DNA of 14,501 nt from Methanosarcinaceae archaeon (GTDB lineage Archaea > Halobacteriota > Methanosarcinia > Methanosarcinales > Methanosarcinaceae), in contig JAUVKD010000001.1 of NCBI GenBank assembly GCA_030596385.1, positions 1-14,501 of the forward strand, read 5' to 3'. The notes below the pieces were generated by a model. It made no database searches. It was not told the DNA's origin and saw only the letters and a list, made by a program, of their open reading frames with translations. Numbering within the stretch: the first letter of the stretch is position 1; each line of letters opens with the position of its first letter. This document shows, in pieces, positions 1 through 6,704 of the stretch. A program made the translations under genes and the position numbers.

Positions 1-13
1 ATAAATGTGGGGC

Positions 14-32
14 AACGCAGCATAGCGTTTTT
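14..32 (+). other. Conserved hairpin plus T tract in repeat copy 1
   Basis: The stem AACGC/GCGTT encloses a 6-nt loop and runs into five T residues. The same hairpin is found at 6597-6615 and, with four base pairs, at 8356-8373. It looks like a weak intrinsic terminator on the + strand, but its function is inferred. Confidence 0.45.
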
Positions 33-109
33 ACACACCAATGTTATTTGAAATGTTGCGTTTTGTCCGACCGATGTGTATGTGTATATTTTATAATGTA
101 TGGAATCTG

Positions 110-122
110 CCGCCTGCGGCGG
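110..122 (+). other. GC-rich hairpin in repeat copy 1
   Basis: CCGCC-TGC-GGCGG forms a 5-bp stem with a 3-nt loop. It is identical at 8446-8458 and shortened to CGCC-TGC-GGCG at 6694-6704. It is the most GC-rich and one of the best conserved parts of the repeat. Confidence 0.5.
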
Positions 123-166
123 TATTGCTGTGCGGGGTATTGCAATATGGATTGTGCATAGGAATT

Positions 167-202
167 TTATCGAAACCATCTATGCAAATACGGTTTCGAT
201 AA
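167..202 (+). other. 11-bp perfect inverted repeat at the right end of repeat copy 1
   Basis: TTATCGAAACC (167-177) is the exact reverse complement of GGTTTCGATAA (192-202), with a 14-nt loop. T-rich sequence follows (203-224). The left arm belongs to the repeat and is also present at 6750-6760 with changes, but the right arm exists only in this copy. It could be a terminator closing a rightward transcript, or an operator-like site upstream of the gene at 316. Confidence 0.45.
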
Positions 203-315
203 TATTTTCCCCTGTTTTTTGAAGTGGATACCCAGAAGAAAACAAAAAGTCTCTTTAAACAATCAAAAAAAATGAAACCCATACTTTTAAATCCATGTAA
301 TAAAAATAAGGAAAT

Positions 316-759
316 ATGCCTGATGATAAGTTCATATCCAAAAGCGAACATGCTAAATTATTAAAAAGATTACACAAATACCTGTTCTGGGTGGGAGAGC
401 AGATTCCAAATAAAATCGAAATTAATGATGAAATGGTATATCTGCATGAATTCGTATGGGAAATGGTCAACAAGTCACAATTATCAGATGAAGACAAAAG
501 ACAGATCGACCATTGTATAGTGCTCATTTCTAAAAAAGAAGCCGAATATGAACATGATCTTGAAAGATCAAACCTTACACTGCAAGATGCAAAAAAGTTG
601 TTCAGTAAAACTGCCGGACTTATGCGTGCACTGATGGACTTGAAAGAATTAGGGGAACATCCGAAAAAGAAAAGATTACGAAAGTTTCACCGTGATGTGA
701 AAAAACGTAAGGTTGATGATGCAAAAAAACTGGTTACGTTTATTGATAAAGTAAAATGA
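316..759 (+). CDS. Conserved hypothetical basic helical protein (possibly DUF5788-like)
   Basis: A 147-residue soluble protein with no signal peptide or membrane segment. It is predicted largely helical and strongly charged, with a very basic segment near residues 115-135 (KKKRLRKFHRDVKKRK). I do not recognise a catalytic motif. It is reminiscent of the small archaeal family DUF5788, but that is recollection rather than a search result. The ATG at 316 is preceded by AAGGA (308-312) and by a TATA-like TTTTAAAT (285-292), so the leader would be very short. The stop lies 74 bases before pyrB, which seems to have its own promoter. The basic tail suggests nucleic acid contact, but this is only a guess. 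Confidence 0.7.
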   Translation: MPDDKFISKSEHAKLLKRLHKYLFWVGEQIPNKIEINDEMVYLHEFVWEMVNKSQLSDEDKRQIDHCIVLISKKEAEYEHDLERSNLTLQDAKKLFSKTAGLMRALMDLKELGEHPKKKRLRKFHRDVKKRKVDDAKKLVTFIDKVK

Positions 760-800
760 GTTATAAAACGCTAATTATGTAGGAGCAACGGTTCCGTAAA

Positions 801-808
801 TATTATAT
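801..808 (+). promoter_or_regulatory. Putative TATA box of pyrBI
   Basis: TATTATAT lies 26-33 bases before the pyrB ATG at 834, which is the archaeal TATA-to-start distance. No Shine-Dalgarno sequence is seen just before the ATG, so the pyrB message is probably leaderless. This is inferred from spacing only. Confidence 0.45.
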
Positions 809-833
809 TTCATGTAATTCTTTTATCTGTCTA

Positions 834-1760
834 ATGACATTCAAAGACCTACACATCATATCAATGAAGGATTTTTCACGTGATATGATAGATCATATTC
901 TAAACCCCGCTGAAAAACTTGAACCTATCGCGCGGGGCATGGAAAAGTCGGATCTTCTTGATGGTAAGGTATTGTCACTTTTGTTCTTTGAACCAAGCAC
1001 AAGGACTCGTATGTCATTTGAGACTGCAATGATACGGCTTGGTGGACAGGTATTAAATCTTGGATCACTTGAGGCAACTTCTATTGCAAAAGGGGAAACT
1101 CTGGCTGACACGATCCGCGTGGTCGGGGGATATTCCGATGCAATTGTTCTGCGGCATCCAAAGGAAGGGTCTGCACGAATGGCTTCAGAACTTGTATCTG
1201 TACCTATTATCAATGGCGGTGACGGTGCAGGACACCATCCGACACAGACATTTCTTGACCTTTATACAATTCGCAGGGAAAGCCATATGGACAATGTGAA
1301 GATCGCACTTGCCGGTGATCTCAAATATGGCAGAACTGTGCACTCACTATGTTATGCCCTCTCGCTTTATGGTGCGGAAATAACGCTGGTATCTCCAAAG
1401 GAACTGCGCATGCCGGATGAGATAATCACTGATCTTAAAACGTGTGATATCAAGGTGACACAGGCAGACTCGATAGAGGAAGTGATAAGCAATGTAGAAG
1501 TGTTATATGTCACAAGGATCCAGAAAGAGCGTTTCCCGGACCCTGCGGAATATCAGAAGGTTGCAAGCAGTTTGTTGATAACACCGCAACTTCTAAAGAA
1601 GGCTAACCCCGAACTTAAGATCATGCATCCACTGCCAAGGGCCAATGAGATCGATCCGCGTGTGGATAAGACGGAACATGCATGTTACTTTAAACAGTCA
1701 TTCTATGGCGTGCCTATTCGGATGGCATTGCTTTCACTTATTATGGGAGCACTTGAATGA
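834..1760 (+). CDS. pyrB: Aspartate carbamoyltransferase catalytic subunit
   Basis: The enzyme joins carbamoyl phosphate and L-aspartate to give N-carbamoyl-L-aspartate, the committed step of pyrimidine synthesis in the cytoplasm. At 308 residues it has the usual catalytic chain length. Carbamoyl phosphate loop FEPSTRTR is at residues 52-59, SIAKGE with the mobile-loop lysine at 83-88, HPTQ at 135-138 and HPLPR at 265-269. The carbamoyl phosphate domain comes first and the aspartate domain second. The last four bases overlap the start of pyrI (ATGA), so the two subunits are translationally coupled and should form the allosteric PyrB-PyrI holoenzyme. The ATG at 834 is chosen because the protein then begins at the family's usual first helix; the message is probably leaderless. 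Confidence 0.98.
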   Translation: MTFKDLHIISMKDFSRDMIDHILNPAEKLEPIARGMEKSDLLDGKVLSLLFFEPSTRTRMSFETAMIRLGGQVLNLGSLEATSIAKGETLADTIRVVGGYSDAIVLRHPKEGSARMASELVSVPIINGGDGAGHHPTQTFLDLYTIRRESHMDNVKIALAGDLKYGRTVHSLCYALSLYGAEITLVSPKELRMPDEIITDLKTCDIKVTQADSIEEVISNVEVLYVTRIQKERFPDPAEYQKVASSLLITPQLLKKANPELKIMHPLPRANEIDPRVDKTEHACYFKQSFYGVPIRMALLSLIMGALE

Positions 1761-2236
1761 CGCTAAATACAACACAAGAACGTGAACTCAGGGTCCGTCC
1801 TATTAAGAATGGAACTGTTATCGATCATATAACAGCAGGTCAGTCACTAAATGTACTGAGGATACTTGGAATACCGGATTTGTCTGAAGATGTTGTTAGT
1901 GTTGTAATAAATGCATCCGGTGCACACGGGAAAAAAGATGTTGTAAAGATCGAGAACCGTGAGTTGAAAGTGCGCGAGGTTGACAAGATCTCATTGATAG
2001 CACCAAATGCAGTTATAAATATCATACGTGATTTTGATGTTTTTGAGAAAAAACACGTTATAATACCCGAACATGCCGAAGGCGTTGTCCGCTGTATCAA
2101 CCCGAATTGCATTTCAAACAGCAGCGAACCTGTGACTTCTAAATTCACTGTAACGTCAGCCGGGGGCAGGATATTGCTCCGGTGTGAGTATTGTGAGCGC
2201 TTGATATCTGAAAATATTGCTGCGCACCTGTTGTGA
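1757..2236 (+). CDS. pyrI: Aspartate carbamoyltransferase regulatory subunit
   Basis: A 159-residue regulatory chain that binds nucleotide effectors and holds PyrB trimers together through a zinc domain. The N-terminal allosteric domain includes residues near 11-20 (LRVRPIKNGT), followed by the typical VIDHI segment at 21-25. The C-terminal zinc domain has Cys113-x4-Cys118 and Cys143-x2-Cys146, the complete four-cysteine site. The start ATG overlaps the pyrB stop as ATGA. It is intact and typical of archaeal PyrI. The gene ends 45 bases from the convergent dapB end. Confidence 0.98.
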   Translation: MTLNTTQERELRVRPIKNGTVIDHITAGQSLNVLRILGIPDLSEDVVSVVINASGAHGKKDVVKIENRELKVREVDKISLIAPNAVINIIRDFDVFEKKHVIIPEHAEGVVRCINPNCISNSSEPVTSKFTVTSAGGRILLRCEYCERLISENIAAHLL

Positions 2237-2281
2237 ATCGAATCTGTTTTTCGTCAATATTGAGTACTCGGAAAATTCATT

Positions 2282-3163
2282 TTAAAATCCCAGAATATCG
2301 TCCATGTTATAGATTCCGGGCTCTGCACTGCATACCCATGCGGCCGCTTTTACCGCACCGCCTGCGAATGCCTGTCGTGAATGCGCCTGATGTTTGATCT
2401 CAATCCGCTCGCCATCTCCTGCGAACAGGACAGTATGATCGCCCACGATGTCACCGCCGCGAACCGCGTGTATACCAATCTCCCTGCCTCGCGGTGCAAG
2501 ACCGTTGCGCCCGTACACATACTCTTTGCCGCCAATCGTTTCGCTGATAACGTTTGCCGCTTTCATCGCAGTACCGCTTGGAGCATCTTTTTTCTGGTTG
2601 TGGTGGGCTTCGATAATCTCTATATCATAATTGGGAAGTGATCTCGCTGCTTCTTTTAATATCTGGAAAAATACATTGACACCAACGGAATAGTTTGGTG
2701 AGATCACTGCCGCAACATTGTTTTTCAGGATCGCATTATCAATTACAGATCTCTGCTGCTCAGTGAATCCGGTTGTGCCAATTATCAGGTTAACTCCACA
2801 TTCTGCTGCTGCCGGTGCATTAACAACTGTTGCGGGTGCGATCGTAAAATCAATAAGGACATCCGTGTTTGTCCTGGCCAGAACCTTTTTGATATCATTT
2901 GCATCCGATACAACAACATCCAGCACCCCGACATGTGCCATCTCTCCGGCATCTTTGCCTATATTTGTAATGTCAAAAGCAGCTGATAGTTGCATATCGT
3001 CATTTTTTATAATATTCTCAATGATCAAACCACCCATGCGGCCGCATGCACCTGTTACTGCTACATTGATATTAGCGTTAACGTTAACGTTAGCGTTAGC
3101 GTTAGTATTAGAATTAACATTAGCATTAACATTAACATTAACATTAACGTTATCATCAACCAT
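2282..3163 (-). CDS. dapB: 4-hydroxy-tetrahydrodipicolinate reductase with Asn-Val repeat N-terminus
   Basis: The enzyme reduces the DapA product with NAD(P)H to tetrahydrodipicolinate in the diaminopimelate/lysine pathway. The Rossmann loop GACGRMG is at residues 38-44. The signature EAHHNQKKDAPSGTA is at 185-199; by analogy with E. coli H159/K163, His187 and Lys191 are the catalytic pair. It has 293 residues, about 30 of them an unusual N-terminal insert: residues 5-32 alternate Asn with Val, Ala, Ser, Thr or Ile, coded by hexanucleotide repeats. The normal enzyme core begins at about residue 32 (INVAV). The ATG at 3163 lies inside the dapA 3' end (8-bp overlap), so the extension is probably translated. 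The enzyme core is intact. Confidence 0.96.
   Translation of the reverse strand: MVDDNVNVNVNVNANVNSNTNANANVNVNANINVAVTGACGRMGGLIIENIIKNDDMQLSAAFDITNIGKDAGEMAHVGVLDVVVSDANDIKKVLARTNTDVLIDFTIAPATVVNAPAAAECGVNLIIGTTGFTEQQRSVIDNAILKNNVAAVISPNYSVGVNVFFQILKEAARSLPNYDIEIIEAHHNQKKDAPSGTAMKAANVISETIGGKEYVYGRNGLAPRGREIGIHAVRGGDIVGDHTVLFAGDGERIEIKHQAHSRQAFAGGAVKAAAWVCSAEPGIYNMDDILGF
3068..3151 (-). repeat. Hexanucleotide tandem repeat inside dapB
   Basis: Fourteen in-frame 6-bp units of the form AAY-GTT/GCT (with single TCT, ACT and ATC variants) code residues 5-32 of DapB. Every unit starts with an Asn codon. Residues 7-19 use AAT and residues 21-29 use AAC, which suggests two rounds of slippage expansion. 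Because the unit is 6 bp, gain or loss of units would keep the reading frame. Confidence 0.9.
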
Positions 3164-4034
3164 TTAGCACACCTACGCTTTTTAGCGCATCTATGAGTAC
3201 CCGTTCATTATTGCTTCCAATTGGTGCAAGTGGCAGTCTTAAATGTCCGCCCGCAAGTCCGATCAATCCTGCTGCACGCTTTACAGGGATCGGATTTGTC
3301 TCATTGAACAGCGCACGTATTAGTGGTGCGAGTTCATAATGGATATTTCTCGCGGTTTCCATGTCACCATTTTTAGCAGCATTTACAAGGTCTACCATCT
3401 TTTTGGGGACTATGTTCGCAACAACCGATATCACGGCGCTGCCGCCAAGTGTGATTATCGGGAGAGTCAAACCGTCATCGCCCGAAATAACTGAAAAATC
3501 CTCATCAATCGTATTTTCAATTATCCGGGTCACCTTGTCTAGATCTCCACTTGCTTCTTTGATGCCCACGATGTTGTCGACCTTTGAAAGTTCAAAAATA
3601 ACATCAAGCGGCATGTCCTGACTCGTGCGTGATGGGACATTGTATAAAAGTAAAGGGATGTCTACCGATTCCGCAATAGTTTTGAAATGCTTGACCAATC
3701 CTGCGTTATTGGGCTTATTATAATATGGAGATATCAGCAACGCGGCATCCACTCCCGCATCGTCTGCATATTTCGTAAGTTCTACCGCTTCTGCAGTGTT
3801 ATTTGAACCTGTGCCAACAACTACAGGAACATTTGCACAGTCAACTGAAATATCGATCAGTTGCTCATGCTCATATGTAGATAGAGTTGCGGATTCTCCG
3901 GTTGTTCCGCATGGTACAATGCCCGAAATGCCGCCAGTCTCAACAAACTTGACATTTTCACGAAAACCGATTTTGTCAATAGAGTCGTCTTTCTTAAAAG
4001 GAGTGATAAGTGCTGGCAGAACACCTTCAAACAT
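3156..4034 (-). CDS. dapA: 4-hydroxy-tetrahydrodipicolinate synthase
   Basis: The enzyme condenses pyruvate with aspartate semialdehyde, the first step specific to lysine/diaminopimelate. It has 292 residues in a single TIM-barrel domain. GTTGES is at residues 43-48, YYNKP at 104-108, YNVPSRT at 131-137 (Tyr131 and Arg136 match E. coli Tyr133 and Arg138), and the Schiff-base lysine is Lys159 in GIKEASGD. A GAGG Shine-Dalgarno sits about five bases before the ATG at 4034. The gene follows rps17e by 20 bases and overlaps dapB by 8, so one operon rps17e-dapA-dapB is likely, an arrangement I recall from Methanosarcina. A KDPG-aldolase-type relative is less likely because the gene is next to dapB. 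Confidence 0.96.
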   Translation of the reverse strand: MFEGVLPALITPFKKDDSIDKIGFRENVKFVETGGISGIVPCGTTGESATLSTYEHEQLIDISVDCANVPVVVGTGSNNTAEAVELTKYADDAGVDAALLISPYYNKPNNAGLVKHFKTIAESVDIPLLLYNVPSRTSQDMPLDVIFELSKVDNIVGIKEASGDLDKVTRIIENTIDEDFSVISGDDGLTLPIITLGGSAVISVVANIVPKKMVDLVNAAKNGDMETARNIHYELAPLIRALFNETNPIPVKRAAGLIGLAGGHLRLPLAPIGSNNERVLIDALKSVGVLNG

Positions 4035-4054
4035 GATATCCTCGATTTAAAACA

Positions 4055-4249
4055 CTATTCCGGACGAACATGTGTTATCTTTCGTGTGACATAACCCGCG
4101 ACACGATTTCTTATAACCTTGCTCTCTATATTGGTGTATTTTGTGACAAGATGCTTGTTGTCATCAAAATCTTTTGTGAATACACCTTCGTATTTCTCTA
4201 ATAAGCGAAATGATATGTTCTTTATATTTTTCTGTCTAATATTTCCCAT
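4055..4249 (-). CDS. rps17e: Small ribosomal subunit protein eS17
   Basis: A 64-residue archaeal/eukaryotic-type ribosomal protein S17e, a component of the 30S subunit with no bacterial homologue. It matches the short archaeal form: an N-terminal Lys/Arg-rich helix ([12 protein letters not shown]), then FTKDFDDNK near residues 24-32 and the conserved NRVAGYVTR near 48-56. GGAG precedes the ATG at 4249 by about nine bases. It is the first gene of a likely operon with dapA and dapB, so lysine synthesis genes would share a ribosomal protein promoter. Confidence 0.95.
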   Translation of the reverse strand: MGNIRQKNIKNISFRLLEKYEGVFTKDFDDNKHLVTKYTNIESKVIRNRVAGYVTRKITHVRPE

Positions 4250-4290
4250 GTATTGATCTCCGAAATTATCTGATAATCTGTGATTATAAT

Positions 4291-4346
4291 ATTAGGTAAC
4301 GCCTAATTGAGAATCTTTCCATTTATACCTTTTGGATTGAAAGATT
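4291..4346 (-). promoter_or_regulatory. rps17e-dapAB promoter region with two dyads
   Basis: Read on the minus strand, GTATAAAT (4322-4329) is a good archaeal TATA box, placing transcription start near 4300, about 50 bases before the eS17 ATG. The box sits between the arms of an 8-bp perfect inverted repeat, AATCTTTC (4312-4319) and GAAAGATT (4339-4346). A second perfect dyad, ATTAGG (4291-4296) and CCTAAT (4302-4307), lies over the predicted start site. These are well placed for repressor binding, but no regulator can be named. Confidence 0.5.
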
Positions 4347-4391
4347 GGTTGGCTCTTACTTATGCAATTTCGATGAAATTTCCAACTAATC

Positions 4392-5102
4392 TTATTTACA
4401 ATAATGCTGCCAAATATTATTTAGTTCCCCTTCCCACGCATTTATTAATTCGTTCTTAGTGGTGTTATTTGTATCCAATTTGAGCCATTTTTCAAAAAAG
4501 GGGGTGCTTGGAATGAAATCAACTTGATTTACTACTAATGCTGATAACAAAATTGGTTTTGCCTTTTCATTAATTTCGTCGAGTATTTTAAACAATTCAT
4601 CCAGAGATTTTTTATCATTACGAGTCTTACCAAAATTAACCAGCACATCGCCATAAGTAACTATTATCTTCCGCTTACGAAGCTTCTGCCTTTCTTTTGG
4701 GTCATGCAAATCCAATCCAATGCTCTGCACATCACAACCTTTTCTAGCAACACCAATAAGATATTCATAAACGTCCGTATCTTTCATTTTAATAGTCTCC
4801 TTTTTATTCGATCCATGATAGTCAGTTTTTCCAAGCAACCGATCCATTGCAACCGCGTCCTTGAAAACAGATTCTCTGACTCCCTTGCGATTGATGTAAA
4901 GACCGATGAGCACAAAAAGCAGGCCAAGATCTGAATTGGTGCCGACTACAAACACACCAAGCAGCACTACTGATGATGCCAACAGTCCTTTTAGTGCACC
5001 TTTCCTATATGAAAGAAGGTGTGTGCGCCTGAATATACGAATATCGCGCAGGGTCAAAAATATAACTACTGCATATGCTACTATGGCTAATTGTTGATAC
5101 AT
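4392..5102 (-). CDS. Membrane protein with uncharacterised C-terminal soluble domain
   Basis: A 236-residue protein with three hydrophobic segments near residues 4-18, 38-53 and 58-71, separated by a basic loop (RIFRRTHLLSYRK). A charged linker (about 75-140) and a soluble domain (about 144-235) follow. The soluble part has IVTYGDVLVNFG at 147-158, PILLSALVVN at 183-192, a PFFEKW motif at 201-206 and WEGELNNIWQHY near 223-234. I recall similar patterns in uncharacterised bacterial and archaeal proteins, but cannot name the family or a function. It is divergent from dinB across 165 bases. Its neighbours are not functionally related in an obvious way. The ATG at 5102 is the only sensible start before the first membrane segment. 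Confidence 0.75.
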   Translation of the reverse strand: MYQQLAIVAYAVVIFLTLRDIRIFRRTHLLSYRKGALKGLLASSVVLLGVFVVGTNSDLGLLFVLIGLYINRKGVRESVFKDAVAMDRLLGKTDYHGSNKKETIKMKDTDVYEYLIGVARKGCDVQSIGLDLHDPKERQKLRKRKIIVTYGDVLVNFGKTRNDKKSLDELFKILDEINEKAKPILLSALVVNQVDFIPSTPFFEKWLKLDTNNTTKNELINAWEGELNNIWQHYCK

Positions 5103-5181
5103 ATATTATCACGCTTTTATCTGTTATGCATGGAGTATTCGATGGTCTTTGCGGTTAAATCATTTTGGGCTTACGATTTCA

Positions 5182-5221
5182 ATTCGGATCAATTTATGTG
5201 GATTCGAATCAATTTGTGTGA
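5182..5221 (+). repeat. Two tandem 20-bp repeats in the dinB upstream region
   Basis: The units at 5182-5201 and 5202-5221 (ATTCGGATCAATTTATGTGG and ATTCGAATCAATTTGTGTGA) differ at three positions. The junction forms the 10-bp palindrome GATTCGAATC (5201-5210). They end just before a TATA-like ATAAAT (5224-5229) for dinB. Two turns of DNA between identical half-sites is a typical spacing for operators, but this is inference. Confidence 0.6.
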
Positions 5222-5267
5222 ACATAAATGGTTAATGATTTTAACAAGGGCGGCGAAATAACAAGTG

Positions 5268-6362
5268 ATGAACACATCTCCTGCATCCAAAAACCGGATA
5301 ATATTCCATGTAGATATGGATGGTTTTTACTCATCAGTTGAAGTTAGAAATAATCCCCAATTAAAAGGGCAACCCGTTGTAGTTGGCTCTGATCCGAAAA
5401 ATGGAACTGGCAGGGGTGTAGTCAGTACATGTTCATATGAAGCAAGAGAATTCGGCATAAGTTCAGGAATGCCGATATCAAAGGCTTATAAATTATATCC
5501 TGATGCTGTGTACCTTCGGGTGAATATGGAACTTTACAAAGAGGTTTCAAAGCGCATAATGATTATCCTGCGGGAGTTTGCAGACTATTTTCAACAAGTG
5601 AGTGTGGATGAAGCGTATCTGGATGTCAGCATGCGAGTGTTAGATTATGATGATGCTACCCGATTAGCTCTTTGTGTCAAAGATCAGGTGTTTTTACGCG
5701 AAGGTCTCACTTGCTCGATCGGTATTGCACCAAATAAATTGGTTGCAAAGATTGCGTCGGATTTTCAAAAACCTGATGGATTGACTGTTGTGAAACCGGA
5801 TGAAGTCGTGAATTTCCTTAATCCACTTCCGGCTTCAAGAATTCCGGGTATAGGAAAAAAGACTGCGAATATGCTGACAGGCATGGGTATCGGGACAGTC
5901 GTGGATCTTGCGGCGTGTGATGTTCAGTTGTTACTTGGGAAATTTGGAAATTTAGGTCTCAAGATGCATCAAATGGCAAAAGGCATAGATAATGGCGAGG
6001 TTATGGAGCGCGGTGAGGTCAAATCCATCAGTAATGAAGACACGTTCGATGAGGATACGGCAGATCCATATATCATAAATGGGGTGCTCGATTCACTTGC
6101 ACAGAGCGTACATGAATCCCTTATGAAAAAGAAATTACTGTTTAAGACGATCACACTAAAGGTACGTTTTGAGGATTTTTCGACTTATACAAGGGCAAGA
6201 TCGCTCAGGGTTTATTCAACAGATCTTGAAATTATAAAGCTAACCGCAAAAGACCTGATGCGCGAGTTTATGGAGAAGAGAAGGTTCCGATTGCTTGGTG
6301 TTGGGGTATCGAATTTCGAGAAAGCAGATAAGAAGCAAATGTTGATCACAGATTATCTGTGA
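5268..6362 (+). CDS. dinB: DNA polymerase IV (Y-family translesion polymerase)
   Basis: An error-tolerant polymerase that copies past damaged bases. In 364 residues, HVDMDGFY (14-21) holds metal ligand Asp16 and the likely steric-gate Tyr21, and SVDEAYLD holds Asp114 and Glu115. The palm/fingers come first, then a helix-hairpin-helix thumb (IPGIGKKTANMLTGMGIGT, near 192-210), then the little-finger domain. The last eight residues, QMLITDYL, match the PCNA-binding consensus Q-x-x-hydrophobic-x-x-aromatic-aliphatic, as expected for an archaeal polymerase that uses the sliding clamp. GTG at 5265 directly precedes ATG at 5268; ATG is preferred. No SOS-type LexA system is expected in archaea; the upstream tandem repeats are the visible candidate control site. 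Confidence 0.96.
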   Translation: MNTSPASKNRIIFHVDMDGFYSSVEVRNNPQLKGQPVVVGSDPKNGTGRGVVSTCSYEAREFGISSGMPISKAYKLYPDAVYLRVNMELYKEVSKRIMIILREFADYFQQVSVDEAYLDVSMRVLDYDDATRLALCVKDQVFLREGLTCSIGIAPNKLVAKIASDFQKPDGLTVVKPDEVVNFLNPLPASRIPGIGKKTANMLTGMGIGTVVDLAACDVQLLLGKFGNLGLKMHQMAKGIDNGEVMERGEVKSISNEDTFDEDTADPYIINGVLDSLAQSVHESLMKKKLLFKTITLKVRFEDFSTYTRARSLRVYSTDLEIIKLTAKDLMREFMEKRRFRLLGVGVSNFEKADKKQMLITDYL

Positions 6363-6596
6363 CAATTTCCAATATGCTAAGGCCATTTATTCGAAAGGTT
6401 CAATTTTGTACACCAATATATGAAACTAAAGGCGACGACTCTGGAATGGAAGTGCCTGCAAACATGAATGCGAATAACGTATTTATTTAACGATTTTTGA
6501 CGCCGAAGCAATCCTTCAGAGACGGCACATTCCCAAACCACTGGCGCGAAAGATGACGTTTTCACGGCATTTCAACTTATAGGATCAATTTAGGAC

Positions 6597-6615
6597 AACG
6601 CAGCATAGCGTTTTT
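6597..6615 (+). other. Conserved hairpin plus T tract in repeat copy 2
   Basis: AACGC/GCGTT with the 6-nt loop AGCATA, followed by T residues, identical to the hairpin of copy 1 at 14-32. Confidence 0.45.
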
Positions 6616-6693
6616 ACACACTAATGTCATTGAAAATGTTCCGATTTATTCGATCGATGTATATGTGTATATTTTATAATGTATGGAATCTAC

Positions 6694-6704
6694 CGCCTGC
6701 GGCG
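6694..6704 (+). other. GC-rich hairpin in repeat copy 2
   Basis: CGCC-TGC-GGCG, one base pair shorter than in copies 1 and 3 because the outer G has become T. Confidence 0.45.

Larger units (their letters stand above)
1..191 (+). repeat. Dispersed intergenic repeat, copy 1 (cut by the window edge)
   Basis: This stretch aligns by eye, at very roughly 80-85 percent identity over about 180 bases, with 6591-6774 and 8351-8530, all in the same orientation. Shared landmarks in order are a small hairpin followed by T residues (14-32), a TATATTTTATAATG-like segment (85-97), a GC-rich hairpin (110-122) and a closing segment ending in CAAATAC at 191. The left third of the element seen in the other copies would lie beyond base 1. 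No open frame is shared by the copies here. It may be a small non-autonomous mobile element or a structured RNA; the sequence does not decide. Confidence 0.75.

Noticed and set aside
760..833. tRNA-sized gap before pyrB
   Set aside because: No cloverleaf arms or T-loop consensus on either strand; it contains only the pyrB promoter candidate.
2247..2275. Possible bidirectional terminator between pyrI and dapB (TTTTTCG/CGGAAAA around TCAATATTGA)
   Set aside because: The stem is AU-rich, includes a wobble pair and has a 15-nt loop, so it is too weak to call, although its place between convergent genes is suitable.
2718..3167. Plus-strand frame with a long Leu-Thr tract
   Set aside because: It is the antisense reading of the dapB hexanucleotide tract and of the DapB core.
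6377..6565. Minus-strand 62-aa frame inside repeat copy 2 (contains SSFAPVVWECAVSEGLLRR)
   Set aside because: The same frame in copy 3 reads a near-identical peptide but is stopped by TAA after WR, about half the differences change the amino acid, and there is no start signal. The similarity is explained by the DNA repeat.
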